From: Anaerolineaceae bacterium
GTDB lineage: Bacteria > Chloroflexota > Anaerolineae > Anaerolineales > E44-bin32
Reading direction: 5' to 3'
NCBI GenBank assembly: GCA_020350285.1
Contig: CP070708.1
Coordinates: 1,344,960 to 1,406,263, forward strand
Length of the DNA stretch: 61,304 nucleotides
The notes under the pieces are model-generated. The model did not search any database and was not told the origin of the DNA. It worked only from the letters and a program-made list of their open reading frames with translations. Shown here in pieces: positions 52,367-60,579 of the stretch. The translations under genes and the position numbers were made by a program. How positions within the stretch are numbered: position 1 is the stretch's first letter; each line of letters starts with the position of its first letter.

Positions 52367-52750
52367 TGGTTTCCTCCTTCATTGGTTTCGATTTATATGA
52401 CTGAAATCAGTTTCAGGCTGAACAAAGGGTTCAGTTAGCTCAATGCTTTGCCTTAAATATATATGGCTACATCGGCTTGCCGGTACGACTTTTTGATTAA
52501 CTTATTGAAGGGTATTAACAGTAAGAGGCCGAACATTCGTCGTGCTGGGTTAAAACGTAAGTGTGAAACTGTGGTGAACCCGATAGCGCCGTGTTCGACC
52601 TTATTCCAAATAAAAGGTATAGCGAATTGTATAAGCAATCTTACATGATTATGGACTCATCTTCAATAGCAGCCTGATATTTCTGGTTTTGCATCAGGAC
52701 TTGGAGAACGAAAACTGGTGGATTGATTACGTTGTCTGTAGCCCAGGTCA
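52367..52750. other. 384-bp intergenic region with two inverted repeats
   Basis: The part next to the DUF4342 gene carries CTGAAA/TTTCAG and CTGAAC/GTTCAG inverted repeats and TATAAAT on the minus strand. The remaining 300 bp are AT-rich and show no gene. Confidence 0.6.
52401..52434. promoter_or_regulatory. two adjacent inverted repeats before the DUF4342 operon
   Basis: CTGAAA-tcag-TTTCAG (52401-52416) and CTGAAC-aaagg-GTTCAG (52418-52434) share the half-site CTGAA and lie about 17 bp apart, on the same DNA face after roughly 1.6 turns only. A -10-like CATATAAAT is just downstream on the minus strand. Confidence 0.5.
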
Positions 52751-53869
52751 TCACGGATTTTTAAGATAGTGATCGAAAAACTGGATACTCCGCTGCATAG
52801 CCAAGCTGAAGGGGTTGGACAAATTGTGATCGGCATCTTGATAGATGTAAAGTTCCACGACTTGCTCGGCAGCCAACGTTTGCTGATAAAGTGACTCGGA
52901 AAACTCTACGGGTACGCTCGTATCTCCCGTCCCGTGATGCAACTGAAGTGGGCCAGATAGATCGGCCAGGTAGCTGTTGGCCGAGATGGATTCCCAGAAC
53001 GCTGGGTTGTCCTCAGGTGATCCGTACATCTCGGAAAGCTCCGTACGCCATCGTCGACCGGGGAAGGGTGTGCGCGTCACGACCTCAGCTGTGGCCGTGT
53101 TCCGTCTCCAGCGTGAGATCAGGTCAGGATACGATGCGACGACGCCGGCCCAAATCACACCGACTTTGATATTCTCTCCAATGACCATCGATCGCAGTGT
53201 AATGTATCCGCCCATCGAATGTCCCCACATCCCGATGCGGTTTGGATCGGCATCTGGATACTGCCTCATCGAAGTCACTGCATTGAGCACATCGACGACG
53301 TAATCAGGTTCACCATAGGCACCACGCGCCTCGCCCTCTGACTCACCATGACCGCGATAATCGGGCATAAACACGATGTAGCCATTACGCGCCAACTGAT
53401 CAACATAGGCCACATACCGTGTAGCGGTCCGATATTGATCCGGTGGGATATAGCCGTGATTAAAGATGATAACCGGCCAGCCGGTCGGGGGACGTTCGCC
53501 GAAGGGTACCGTCAATAGGGAGAAAATCTTCAGCCCCTCAGATTGATAGGAGGCCAGATATCGGTCGTAGTTAGGCCCAGGGTCCAATGTGGATTCAATC
53601 CTGACCTCGCTGCCAGGGTAGGTGCGAGCCCGCATGGACTGGATGGTGAGCGGGTGTGGGGTTGGGGTGGGAGACGCAGTAAGCGAGGGGGTCAGGGTGA
53701 ACGTGGGCGAGGTTGAAGGCGTGCTGGTAGGACGTGGTGTTACACTGGCGGAGGCAGTCGGAGATGCGGCATTTTGAGTAGAGCGTGGCGGCTGGATTCC
53801 ACACGAAGTCACCAAGATGGAGAGTAGAATGGGTAAGCACCAATATCGTGCAAAGCGATAAGTACTCAT
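52751..53869 (-). CDS. alpha/beta hydrolase lipoprotein (S9/dienelactone-hydrolase-like)
   Basis: 372 residues. Lipoprotein signal with lipobox V-T-S-C (Cys23), a Ser/Thr/Pro-rich spacer (about 30-75), then an alpha/beta hydrolase: oxyanion region IIFNHGYIPPDQYRT, FMPDYRGHGESEGEA, nucleophile Ser218 in GMWGHSMGGY, acid in LHHGTGDTSVP and histidine in YQDADHNLSN. It is a predicted exported esterase or peptidase anchored to the membrane. A T/P spacer of this kind is common in Chloroflexota surface proteins. Monocistronic. Confidence 0.9.
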   Translation of the reverse strand: MSTYRFARYWCLPILLSILVTSCGIQPPRSTQNAASPTASASVTPRPTSTPSTSPTFTLTPSLTASPTPTPHPLTIQSMRARTYPGSEVRIESTLDPGPNYDRYLASYQSEGLKIFSLLTVPFGERPPTGWPVIIFNHGYIPPDQYRTATRYVAYVDQLARNGYIVFMPDYRGHGESEGEARGAYGEPDYVVDVLNAVTSMRQYPDADPNRIGMWGHSMGGYITLRSMVIGENIKVGVIWAGVVASYPDLISRWRRNTATAEVVTRTPFPGRRWRTELSEMYGSPEDNPAFWESISANSYLADLSGPLQLHHGTGDTSVPVEFSESLYQQTLAAEQVVELYIYQDADHNLSNPFSLAMQRSIQFFDHYLKNP

Positions 53870-54174
53870 CTATGAAATCGACCAATTACATTCGTCAAAC
53901 ACTGATTATCTCTAAAGTTTCTTGCACCAAACCAACAAAGTTATTCTAACAACCACACAATAGTGAAACCTATAATCTTGCTAAATCTATCCAATTACTC
54001 AACTTCATAAAGATAGGGTGGGATTATACCGCTCTTTATCCAGTATGTGGCATTGAGGGCAATCCACTTGCTCCAGCGGAAGAGACGTTCCACCAGTCGA
54101 ACTTCTATGTATTTATTTTGTAGTTAGACAGTGTGATCTTCAAATCCTACTCGAAGCATTTCCTGCGAGAACAC
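53870..54174. other. 305-bp AT-rich intergenic region
   Basis: No gene, repeat or clear promoter seen. Confidence 0.5.
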
Positions 54175-54897
54175 TCACAAAAAAAGAAGAATTCCCATTA
54201 GAATCAATACGACATAAACGATGTTATAAAATCGCTCCACAGAAAATCTTCGATTGACGATCTCACCGATAATAACTCCCACCAGGATGACTGGCAGGGC
54301 GTAAAGGTACAACCGCAGCACCCTCGGGGTCCATAAACCTGCCAACCCATGGCTGATCAGTACGGTAAAACCTGTGGGGAAGAAATAGCCCTGCAAGGTG
54401 GCCCGAAAGTTCCCCGGAGACCACTTTCTTAGTGCGCTGTACACAACCACGAGTGGTCCATTGGCATTGTACGCACCACCCAGAATCCCAGCTCCGAAAC
54501 CAAAGAGAAAAGCCAACTTCTCATTGCGAAGGTGAGGCAGCTTGGGCGCGATCAGGTTGTACAGACCAAATCCGATGAGCACAATCCCCAACACCATTTT
54601 GACGATCGATTCGGGGGCGGTTTTGAGAAAGTACAGCCCGATGGGTATGCCGACCAGCGATGAGAGGACCAGCCGCCAAGCGGCTTTTACATTTACGTCC
54701 CGCCAAGCTCGGGAAAGGATCGTGATCGCGATGGTCGAGGCCGCCATGGCGACCAACGGTGTTGCGGTTGTGATACCCACAATCATCGCCAGCAGGGGCA
54801 TGGCGATGAGGGCATCACCAAAACCTAGGGCGGACCGGGTGAATGTGGACAGGAAGATGATGGCGATAACCAATAGGATCTGTGAGGTGGAGTCCAT
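54175..54897 (-). CDS. TauE/SafE-family permease
   Basis: 240 residues, about eight membrane segments in two repeats. The motif FTRSALGFGDALIAMPLLAMIVG near the N-terminus and GFGAGILGGAYNANGPLVVVYSAL in the second half are the inverted-repeat signatures of this sulfite/sulfonate or organic-anion exporter family. Substrate unknown. No operon partner. Confidence 0.92.
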   Translation of the reverse strand: MDSTSQILLVIAIIFLSTFTRSALGFGDALIAMPLLAMIVGITTATPLVAMAASTIAITILSRAWRDVNVKAAWRLVLSSLVGIPIGLYFLKTAPESIVKMVLGIVLIGFGLYNLIAPKLPHLRNEKLAFLFGFGAGILGGAYNANGPLVVVYSALRKWSPGNFRATLQGYFFPTGFTVLISHGLAGLWTPRVLRLYLYALPVILVGVIIGEIVNRRFSVERFYNIVYVVLILMGILLFL

Positions 54898-55261
54898 AAC
54901 AGGCTCGGTTCAAGGATTGAGACCAGAGTATATCAGGACAGCGATAGGTGTGCCTAGAAGATGTAAGGTGAAGGGCCTAGACATGTTGAGCAGATCAAAT
55001 CGAAGGATCTGGATTGTGTGTCTTGATGATTGGATGAGTTCACAGTAAGGCTTGATAAATAGAGTCTAATGCATGTAGGGGCAATTCATGCCGTCTCGCC
55101 CAGCTTGCCGCCGGTATTCGCGGCACGAACGGTGAATTGCCCCTACAACTTTGTTATAGATGGGCATCCGCGCGGTATCAGGCAATAATCTAGAACGTGC
55201 CCTTCTATGTCGAGATCGAGGTCAGGACTCAGACGCCCTAAAACGAAGAGTAGGACTTCGC
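54898..55261. other. 364-bp intergenic region with GTAGGGGC repeat
   Basis: Holds the 72-bp inverted-repeat element at 55075-55146. No gene visible. Confidence 0.65.
55075..55146. repeat. 72-bp inverted-repeat element, GTAGGGGC family
   Basis: Terminal arms GTAGGGGCAATTCA and TGAATTGCCCCTAC are exact complements; the 44-bp centre contains a second hairpin-like stretch (CGCCGG..., GCGGCAC). Compare 17795-17822, in which the arms meet without a centre. Confidence 0.8.
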
Positions 55262-55516
55262 CTATTCCTCTACCTTCTCAACCACGATGGTGCACTGTGT
55301 CACCAGAGCTGCGACCGCACCGATCGCCGCCAACTGTGGTGCGAAGAGGGCACCCACAACACCGAGCGTCAGGGGAATATCGATCAGGGTTTTGCCATCC
55401 TCGTTCTTGATGACGATCCGACGGATCTTCCCCTCATGCACCAGCTCTTTGATTTTAGCGACCAACATGTCGCCGCTGACTTGGAATTCCTCGATCCGAA
55501 CTTTTTCTTCGCTCAT
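55262..55516 (-). CDS. DUF4342 protein (copy 2)
   Basis: 84 residues, collinear with the protein at 52112 without gaps; IEEFQVSGDMLVAKIKELVHEG, RRIVIKNEDGKTLIDIPL, and an identical ending CTIVVEKVEE. Roughly 75 percent identical by eye, so a recent paralogue. A GAGAGGAAG site precedes the ATG. It stands alone, outside the toast_rack operon. Confidence 0.9.
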   Translation of the reverse strand: MSEEKVRIEEFQVSGDMLVAKIKELVHEGKIRRIVIKNEDGKTLIDIPLTLGVVGALFAPQLAAIGAVAALVTQCTIVVEKVEE

Positions 55517-55643
55517 CTTCCTCTCCTATTCAGAAACGTTTGTAGGTTTGAAAGCACCTGTTTGGTTGAAATCGTGGCATCAATGCGGATTATCTTCCCC
55601 ACGGGTTCTCCCACCTATTTTACCTTCTCAGAGCGTAGGTAAA

Positions 55644-56459
55644 CTACAGCGTGTAATAGAGGATCCTATGGGCTTTTCGGGCAGCCAGGAAAAGCCCAGA
55701 AAGTCTGAATATCAACCGATATCCAAACGCGAGAGTCTTAATCGCCTCGGATTGGGTGAAGTACCACTCCTCCCGCAGCTGAATCCCATCCCCCCATTTT
55801 TCAATCGCCTCGGCATCATCAATTCCCCAGTGGATCACCGCCCCTGTTCTCCTTACCGATGGATGACCTTTAACGCTTCTGGCAGCCAGCGTGCTGAACG
55901 CATCGAACACAAACCCACATCCGGGGTAGTGCTCTTTCAGCTTGAGTATCAAAGACCGGACCTCTTCCTCGGCCAGATACATCATCAAACCTTCGGCGAC
56001 GACCATGACTGGGCGGCTTTGGGACGGAATGGTCTCCACCCAATGCAAATCAATGACCGAGGAGGGTATCATGTGATAGCGGTCGGTTTCCTGGTAGAAG
56101 TTCTTTCTCAGGTCAATGACTTCCTGCATATCGAGGTCATACCAATCGACGTCTCCGTTATCTACTCTGCTATAACGGCTATCAAGACCACAGCCCAGAT
56201 GAAGCACCAACCCACGCGGATGGCTTGCCATAAATTCCATCACGTAATCATCGATCTTCTTTGCACGAATACACACCGTCAGGCGCGTTCCGACAGGGAC
56301 TTTGAGTCGTGAAAAATCGTAATCAATCCGTTCGAGGATCTCCAGAGACATTTCATCGGTAAAGAGAGAGTCCGGACATCCCATGGCTTTTGAATAGAGG
56401 GTGATGAGAAGAGTCTCTTGTTCTGGGGTTAATCGTATCTTTTCTTTTTGACTGCTCAT
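55644..56459 (-). CDS. class I methyltransferase, LCMT/Tcmp-like
   Basis: 271 residues. Motif I is VLHLGCGLDSRYSRV, followed by WYDLDMQEVIDLRKNFY and VVAEGLMMYLAEEEV, which match the PF04072 leucine-carboxyl-methyltransferase/polyketide O-methyltransferase family. N-terminal region IRLTPEQETLLITLYSKAMG also fits. It methylates carboxyl or hydroxyl groups on small molecules in bacterial members. The gene starts one base after the stop codon of the methyltransferase at 56461 on the same strand. Confidence 0.87.
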   Translation of the reverse strand: MSSQKEKIRLTPEQETLLITLYSKAMGCPDSLFTDEMSLEILERIDYDFSRLKVPVGTRLTVCIRAKKIDDYVMEFMASHPRGLVLHLGCGLDSRYSRVDNGDVDWYDLDMQEVIDLRKNFYQETDRYHMIPSSVIDLHWVETIPSQSRPVMVVAEGLMMYLAEEEVRSLILKLKEHYPGCGFVFDAFSTLAARSVKGHPSVRRTGAVIHWGIDDAEAIEKWGDGIQLREEWYFTQSEAIKTLAFGYRLIFRLSGLFLAARKAHRILYYTL

Positions 56460-56460
56460 C

Positions 56461-57084
56461 TCATGGCTTCCTGGCTAATACAGCTAACACCTTCCCTTCA
56501 GCTCTCAAGGAGAAATCCAGGAGATCGAAATCTTGAAATTCCTCTCTCAATTTTCCCTCAGAGAAGATGTGGTGGGGTAATCCCTTCTCTTGACCTGTCA
56601 GCGGCACAATCGTTCCCGGCTCGATCTCCTCAAACTCTCCCTCATCCCTTCGACCAGATACCGTGACAAACGCCAAGCCTCCAGATACCAGGACCCTCCA
56701 AATTTCCTGGATCGCACTACGCACACCTGCAATGCGGGCGTGATGGATCACCTGCGTCGACAGTACCCCGGTGAAGTTACCTTCGCGGAATGGGAGCGGC
56801 TTCCTCATGTCTGCAAGCACAAGGTCAGCCTCAAGACCCTCATCGCTCAGCCATTCGCGGGTCAAATGTAGGCCTGTCGGAGAGATATCGAGTCCATAGA
56901 CCTTGAAGCTCTCCTGGGCGAGACGGATCAGATGTCTTCCGCTTCCGCATCCGAGGTCCAATATCTCCGAGCAGCCATGGTCCCTAAATATCTGCACGAC
57001 CTCGTTGAACCTCGGGAACGGTTCTGGGAAGAACCGACCTTCTGATTTGAAAATCTCATCCCAGGGGTGATCAGTAGATCTCAT
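56461..57084 (-). CDS. class I SAM-dependent methyltransferase
   Basis: 207 residues. Motif I ILDLGCGSGRHLIRLAQ, VYGLDISPTGLHL, ADMRKPLPFREGNFTGVLSTQVIHHA, and GGLAFVTVSGRRDE. It is a Methyltransf_25/11-type enzyme without a recognisable substrate domain. It is upstream partner of the LCMT-like gene (one-base gap), so two methyltransferases of different families are made together. Confidence 0.9.
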   Translation of the reverse strand: MRSTDHPWDEIFKSEGRFFPEPFPRFNEVVQIFRDHGCSEILDLGCGSGRHLIRLAQESFKVYGLDISPTGLHLTREWLSDEGLEADLVLADMRKPLPFREGNFTGVLSTQVIHHARIAGVRSAIQEIWRVLVSGGLAFVTVSGRRDEGEFEEIEPGTIVPLTGQEKGLPHHIFSEGKLREEFQDFDLLDFSLRAEGKVLAVLARKP

Positions 57085-57230
57085 GTGCGTGTGTACCTAA
57101 TTCTTGGATTGGTTACCTTCATAGATCAGAAACAAAAACACCAAACCTATATGTAATTATGAACCGTTTTACACATAACTGAAAAGTGATCTATATTAAT
57201 ACGATATATCGAACTACCCATAGGATTGGT

Positions 57231-58802
57231 ATGCCATTTTCAGGAAGTGCATGGCTGTCTCATATGAGACGACATATAGGCTTGATAAGTGTACTCATCA
57301 CTCTCTTCTTGCTGATGGGCGCATTCGTCATGCATGCGTCCCTTTTCAAGGATTGGTTGGTCGACGATGCGGGTATTTCCCTTGCCTATGCGCGTAATTT
57401 TGCAAATGGCGACGGTCTCGTCTCACAGCCCGGAGTGAAACCCGTGGAAGGGTTTTCCAATCCTCTATGGGTCTTCATACTTTCTTCCCTCGGAGCATTG
57501 GGCTTCAACCTTCCCTTGGTCGTGAAACCTTTGTCTATCTCGCTGACACTTATCTCCATTGCTTTGTTGTTTTTCGCTAGCCGTATGCTGCTGCACTCTT
57601 CGAGCTTGGCGTCACTCGTGACTGGATTGTTGGTCGTTCAGCCAGCATTTGTTATTTGGTCTGTCTCCGGCCTTGAGAATCCCCTTTATATTCTCTTGAT
57701 CTTACTGTTGTTTATCGTTTCTCTTCAGACACTATCGAAACGTATTGCAGTGCTTGCTGGCTGCCTGGCCGCAGCCATCGCGATCACGAGACCGGAAGGG
57801 ATTCTCTATGCCATTGCTTTCCCTGTTTTACATCGCAGGCTGGTGAAGGCCTATTTGGCACCTTTACTTTTACTCTTGAGCGGGTTTCTTGCCTTCCGAT
57901 TTATCTACTTTGGTGATCTGCTACCCAATACCTACTACATGAAGATGCAAGGAGGATTTCTCTCATGGAATTGGCTGTTGGAACAGATCTACAAATCCTA
58001 TGATCTTGCTGATGCGTTCTGGGGAGGCGCCAGGGTCATCGTATTTATTGGTTTGGCCAGCTCAGTTGTATACCTGGCGAGGGCGCACGGTATCTATCGG
58101 AATCACTGGATTGTATTCCTGTTTGTAGCTATCTCTCTCATATCATTCTATTTTCTTCCCTCGGATTGGATGGGTGAATATCGTCTCGCTTCTCCCATTT
58201 TCCCTTTCGTTTATCTGCTTATTGCCATGATCCTTCTCGATGTGTTTCTGATCAGCAAGGTCAGGCACAGGGACGCTAACCTGATCTTGGGCGGCATACT
58301 TGGGGCGTGGTTGTTGGTCGGTGCAGTGGCGGTGTATCTTCCGCGCTCACGTCAGTTTTCCCAGGAACCAACAGTTTCATTTTGGGGAGTCAGCGCAGAT
58401 TTCAAACGCTTCGAGGTTTATAGCGAGTCATTGGATCTCACTCAAGTTTCGGTGCTGCTGCCTGATGTTGGTGGACCTCTCTATGATTTCCATTTGAGAG
58501 TGTATGATCTGGCTGGACTCACGGATTCCACCATAGCACGAACAATCAACAAGAATCAAGAGGCATTTTATGATTATGTGTTTGACATGATCCGTCCGAC
58601 ATTCATACACCTACATGGGAAATGGACCTATTTGGCCAATCTAGAAGCTGATCCCAGATTCCGGAGGGATTACCTCCCGATCAATGAATATGAGGATCGA
58701 TACGTTAAGAGCCATCACAATATGATCTTATTCTCGGGTGACTTTGTAAGGCGAGATGTGCTTCAAGATCCGAGGGATATAGATCTCTTGCGAGAGGAAT
58801 GA
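57231..58802 (+). CDS. GT-C-like multi-pass membrane glycosyltransferase
   Basis: About 523 residues from ATG 57231; GTG 57186 and ATG 57264 are other possible starts. First membrane segment (LISVLITLFLLMGAFVMHA), then the loop LVDDAGISLAYARNFANGDG with the paired aspartates and VEGFSNPLWVFIL, which strongly resembles the AftB/GT-C lipid-linked sugar transferases. About ten more membrane segments follow and a C-terminal extracytoplasmic domain of about 130 residues. It probably uses a polyprenyl-phosphate sugar to glycosylate surface material. The region is slightly more AT-rich than its neighbours. Confidence 0.8.
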   Translation: MPFSGSAWLSHMRRHIGLISVLITLFLLMGAFVMHASLFKDWLVDDAGISLAYARNFANGDGLVSQPGVKPVEGFSNPLWVFILSSLGALGFNLPLVVKPLSISLTLISIALLFFASRMLLHSSSLASLVTGLLVVQPAFVIWSVSGLENPLYILLILLLFIVSLQTLSKRIAVLAGCLAAAIAITRPEGILYAIAFPVLHRRLVKAYLAPLLLLLSGFLAFRFIYFGDLLPNTYYMKMQGGFLSWNWLLEQIYKSYDLADAFWGGARVIVFIGLASSVVYLARAHGIYRNHWIVFLFVAISLISFYFLPSDWMGEYRLASPIFPFVYLLIAMILLDVFLISKVRHRDANLILGGILGAWLLVGAVAVYLPRSRQFSQEPTVSFWGVSADFKRFEVYSESLDLTQVSVLLPDVGGPLYDFHLRVYDLAGLTDSTIARTINKNQEAFYDYVFDMIRPTFIHLHGKWTYLANLEADPRFRRDYLPINEYEDRYVKSHHNMILFSGDFVRRDVLQDPRDIDLLREE

Positions 58803-58837
58803 CTTTTCACGTATAGGGGAACCGGGGTGTTGCTGAC

Positions 58838-59011
58838 TTAGAAAATGACTCCCAAAAGCAAAGCGATCGGAGCCACCACCAGTCCAACGACAAGCCCTGT
58901 GATGGCAAGAGCTACCGCACCACCGACCAACCCCAGGACAAGAGCGATGGCTCCTATCACCAAGCCGAAAATCCCCAGAATCAACCCAAGTAATAACCTA
59001 ACGAGACACAT
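58838..59011 (-). CDS. 57-residue glycine-rich membrane protein
   Basis: An open frame too short for usual cut-offs: ATG 59011 to TAA 58838, with AAAGGGG 7 bases before the start. Begins MCLVRLLLGLILGIFGLVIG and is almost wholly Leu/Gly/Val/Ala/Ile, making two transmembrane helices joined by a short glycine turn (LVGGAVALAITG), and ends in LLLGVIF. There is no charged residue after Arg5. Conserved codon structure cannot be judged, but the ribosome-binding site, uniform hydrophobicity and correct boundaries favour a real gene. Function unknown. Confidence 0.7.
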   Translation of the reverse strand: MCLVRLLLGLILGIFGLVIGAIALVLGLVGGAVALAITGLVVGLVVAPIALLLGVIF

Positions 59012-59103
59012 GCTATCGCCCCTTTAATTCTTCCGTTTTTAGCTTCCAACATTATCTACGTAAAAGGTGGCGATGGGTTGCAAACTGATGCAGATCGTGG
59101 TTT

Positions 59104-59216
59104 GTGACTTGTGTCTTGCAGCTTGAGGCTTTCAGCCCGAAGCTTTTTGTTTGTATCTTGAGACTTGCGCCTTGTATATTGTAGCTTGCAGCTTGAAGCC
59201 TGTAGCTTAAAGCCCG
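59104..59216. repeat. CTTGCAGCTTGAGGCTT-type low-complexity repeat
   Basis: Degenerate copies of CTTGCAGCTTGA and CTTGTGTCTTG follow each other. A 24-base piece (59108-59131) recurs exactly at 23127-23150. Minus-strand frames through it read as repetitive Lys/Leu/Gln/Ser and are not genes. Confidence 0.7.
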
Positions 59217-59297
59217 ATATTGTTTTACTCATCCGCGCTTTGTACAATGGTTGTGGGAATCCACCCGAACAACGATGATCTTACCTAAGGGAATACC

Positions 59298-60533
59298 ATG
59301 TCACCTTCATTTGATCTCCTCTTAAAGAACTGTCAATTACGAGGCCAACCTGATAAGCATTTTCTGATCGGCATCGCAGATGGCCACATCCGTGAGATCG
59401 ACACAGAAATCAAGGGAACGGCTGATACTGAGCTCGATGCGCAAGGCAACCTGGTCACGGAGTCCTTCGTCGATGCCCATCTCCATCTCTGTAAGGTTTA
59501 TACGCTGGAGATGATGGACGATGAAGCGATGAAGGATTATCAGACGGCCGAGATGGGCAAGGCCATGACGGCCATCGAGTTGGCTGCTAGGGTGAAAGAG
59601 AAATATGACGAATCGTGGATTATCGATAATGTGCGTAAGGCCATGGTTCTGTCTGCAAAATATGGCTGCACACACACTCGAGCCTTCGCCGACGTGGACA
59701 CGAAGGCAAAGCTCGAAGGCGTTAAAGCCCTGATCCGTGCGCGCGAGGAGTTTCGGGGCATTACCGAACTCCAGGTCGTTGCCTTTGCGCAGGACGGGAT
59801 CGTCCGCGAGCCCGGTGCGGAGGATTTGCTCCGTCAAGCCATGGACCTGGGTGCGGACGTAGTCGGTGGGATCCCTTGGATTGAGTTCACCGCGGCCGAT
59901 ATTGAAGAGCACGTCAAGATTGTCTTCGATATCGCCGAGGCGTACGATAAACCGGTCTCGATGTTGGTAGACGATGCGGGCGATCCTGGGTTGCGTTCTA
60001 TAGAAGTTATGGCTTTGGAGACCATCAAGCGAGGTTGGCAGGGGCGTTCCCTGGCACATCATGCCCGCGCCATGGCGCTTTATCCTAAGCCTTATTTTCA
60101 GAAACTCGCAGCTTTATTGAAGCGCGCCCAGATGGGTGTGGTGAGCGATCCGCATACCGGTCCCCTGCATGCACGTGTCCGAGAACTGCGCGAAGAAGGC
60201 GTTCTCGTTTGTCTGGGTATGGACGACATCTCGGACGCCTACTACCCATATGGCCGCAAAAACCTATTAGAGGTTGCCTTTCTGGCATCACACCTGCTAT
60301 GGATGACTACCCGTGAGGACATGGAAGTGCTTTACGATATGGTTACGACCGAACCGGCGAAGGCGATCGGGCTTGAGGACCACATATTGAAAGTGGGAGC
60401 TCCCGCGAACCTGGTCGTCTTAGGCGAGCCGAACGTATTGGAAGCACTGCGGAACCACGATGCCCCTGCTCATGTGATCAGCCAGGGCAAGCTTGTAGAC
60501 CAGGAGAAGGTGAAAGGCATCGCCGCAGCCTGA
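59298..60533 (+). CDS. CodA-like amidohydrolase (cytosine deaminase family)
   Basis: 411 residues. Amidohydrolase fold: N-terminal beta domain (LLLKNCQLRGQPDKHFLIGI), metal-binding HxH in SFVDAHLHLCK, then SLAHHARAM (His), SDPHTGPLHARV and the catalytic aspartate in CLGMDDISDAYYPYG, with a closing GAPANLVVLGEPNV. The layout matches cytosine deaminase/CodA-type enzymes, which deaminate cytosine or related heterocycles such as isocytosine, creatinine or triazines. The following gene encodes a molybdenum hydroxylase, so the pair probably breaks down a nucleobase-like compound. Confidence 0.88.
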   Translation: MSPSFDLLLKNCQLRGQPDKHFLIGIADGHIREIDTEIKGTADTELDAQGNLVTESFVDAHLHLCKVYTLEMMDDEAMKDYQTAEMGKAMTAIELAARVKEKYDESWIIDNVRKAMVLSAKYGCTHTRAFADVDTKAKLEGVKALIRAREEFRGITELQVVAFAQDGIVREPGAEDLLRQAMDLGADVVGGIPWIEFTAADIEEHVKIVFDIAEAYDKPVSMLVDDAGDPGLRSIEVMALETIKRGWQGRSLAHHARAMALYPKPYFQKLAALLKRAQMGVVSDPHTGPLHARVRELREEGVLVCLGMDDISDAYYPYGRKNLLEVAFLASHLLWMTTREDMEVLYDMVTTEPAKAIGLEDHILKVGAPANLVVLGEPNVLEALRNHDAPAHVISQGKLVDQEKVKGIAAA

Positions 60534-60579
60534 GGTATCACAACAATCCAAAGACAAGGAAGTGAATAGGGAAGCACTC

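Noticed and set aside
59056..59247. 63-residue minus-strand open frame
   Set aside because: It is translated low-complexity repeat (Lys/Leu/Gln/Ser rich), with no signature.
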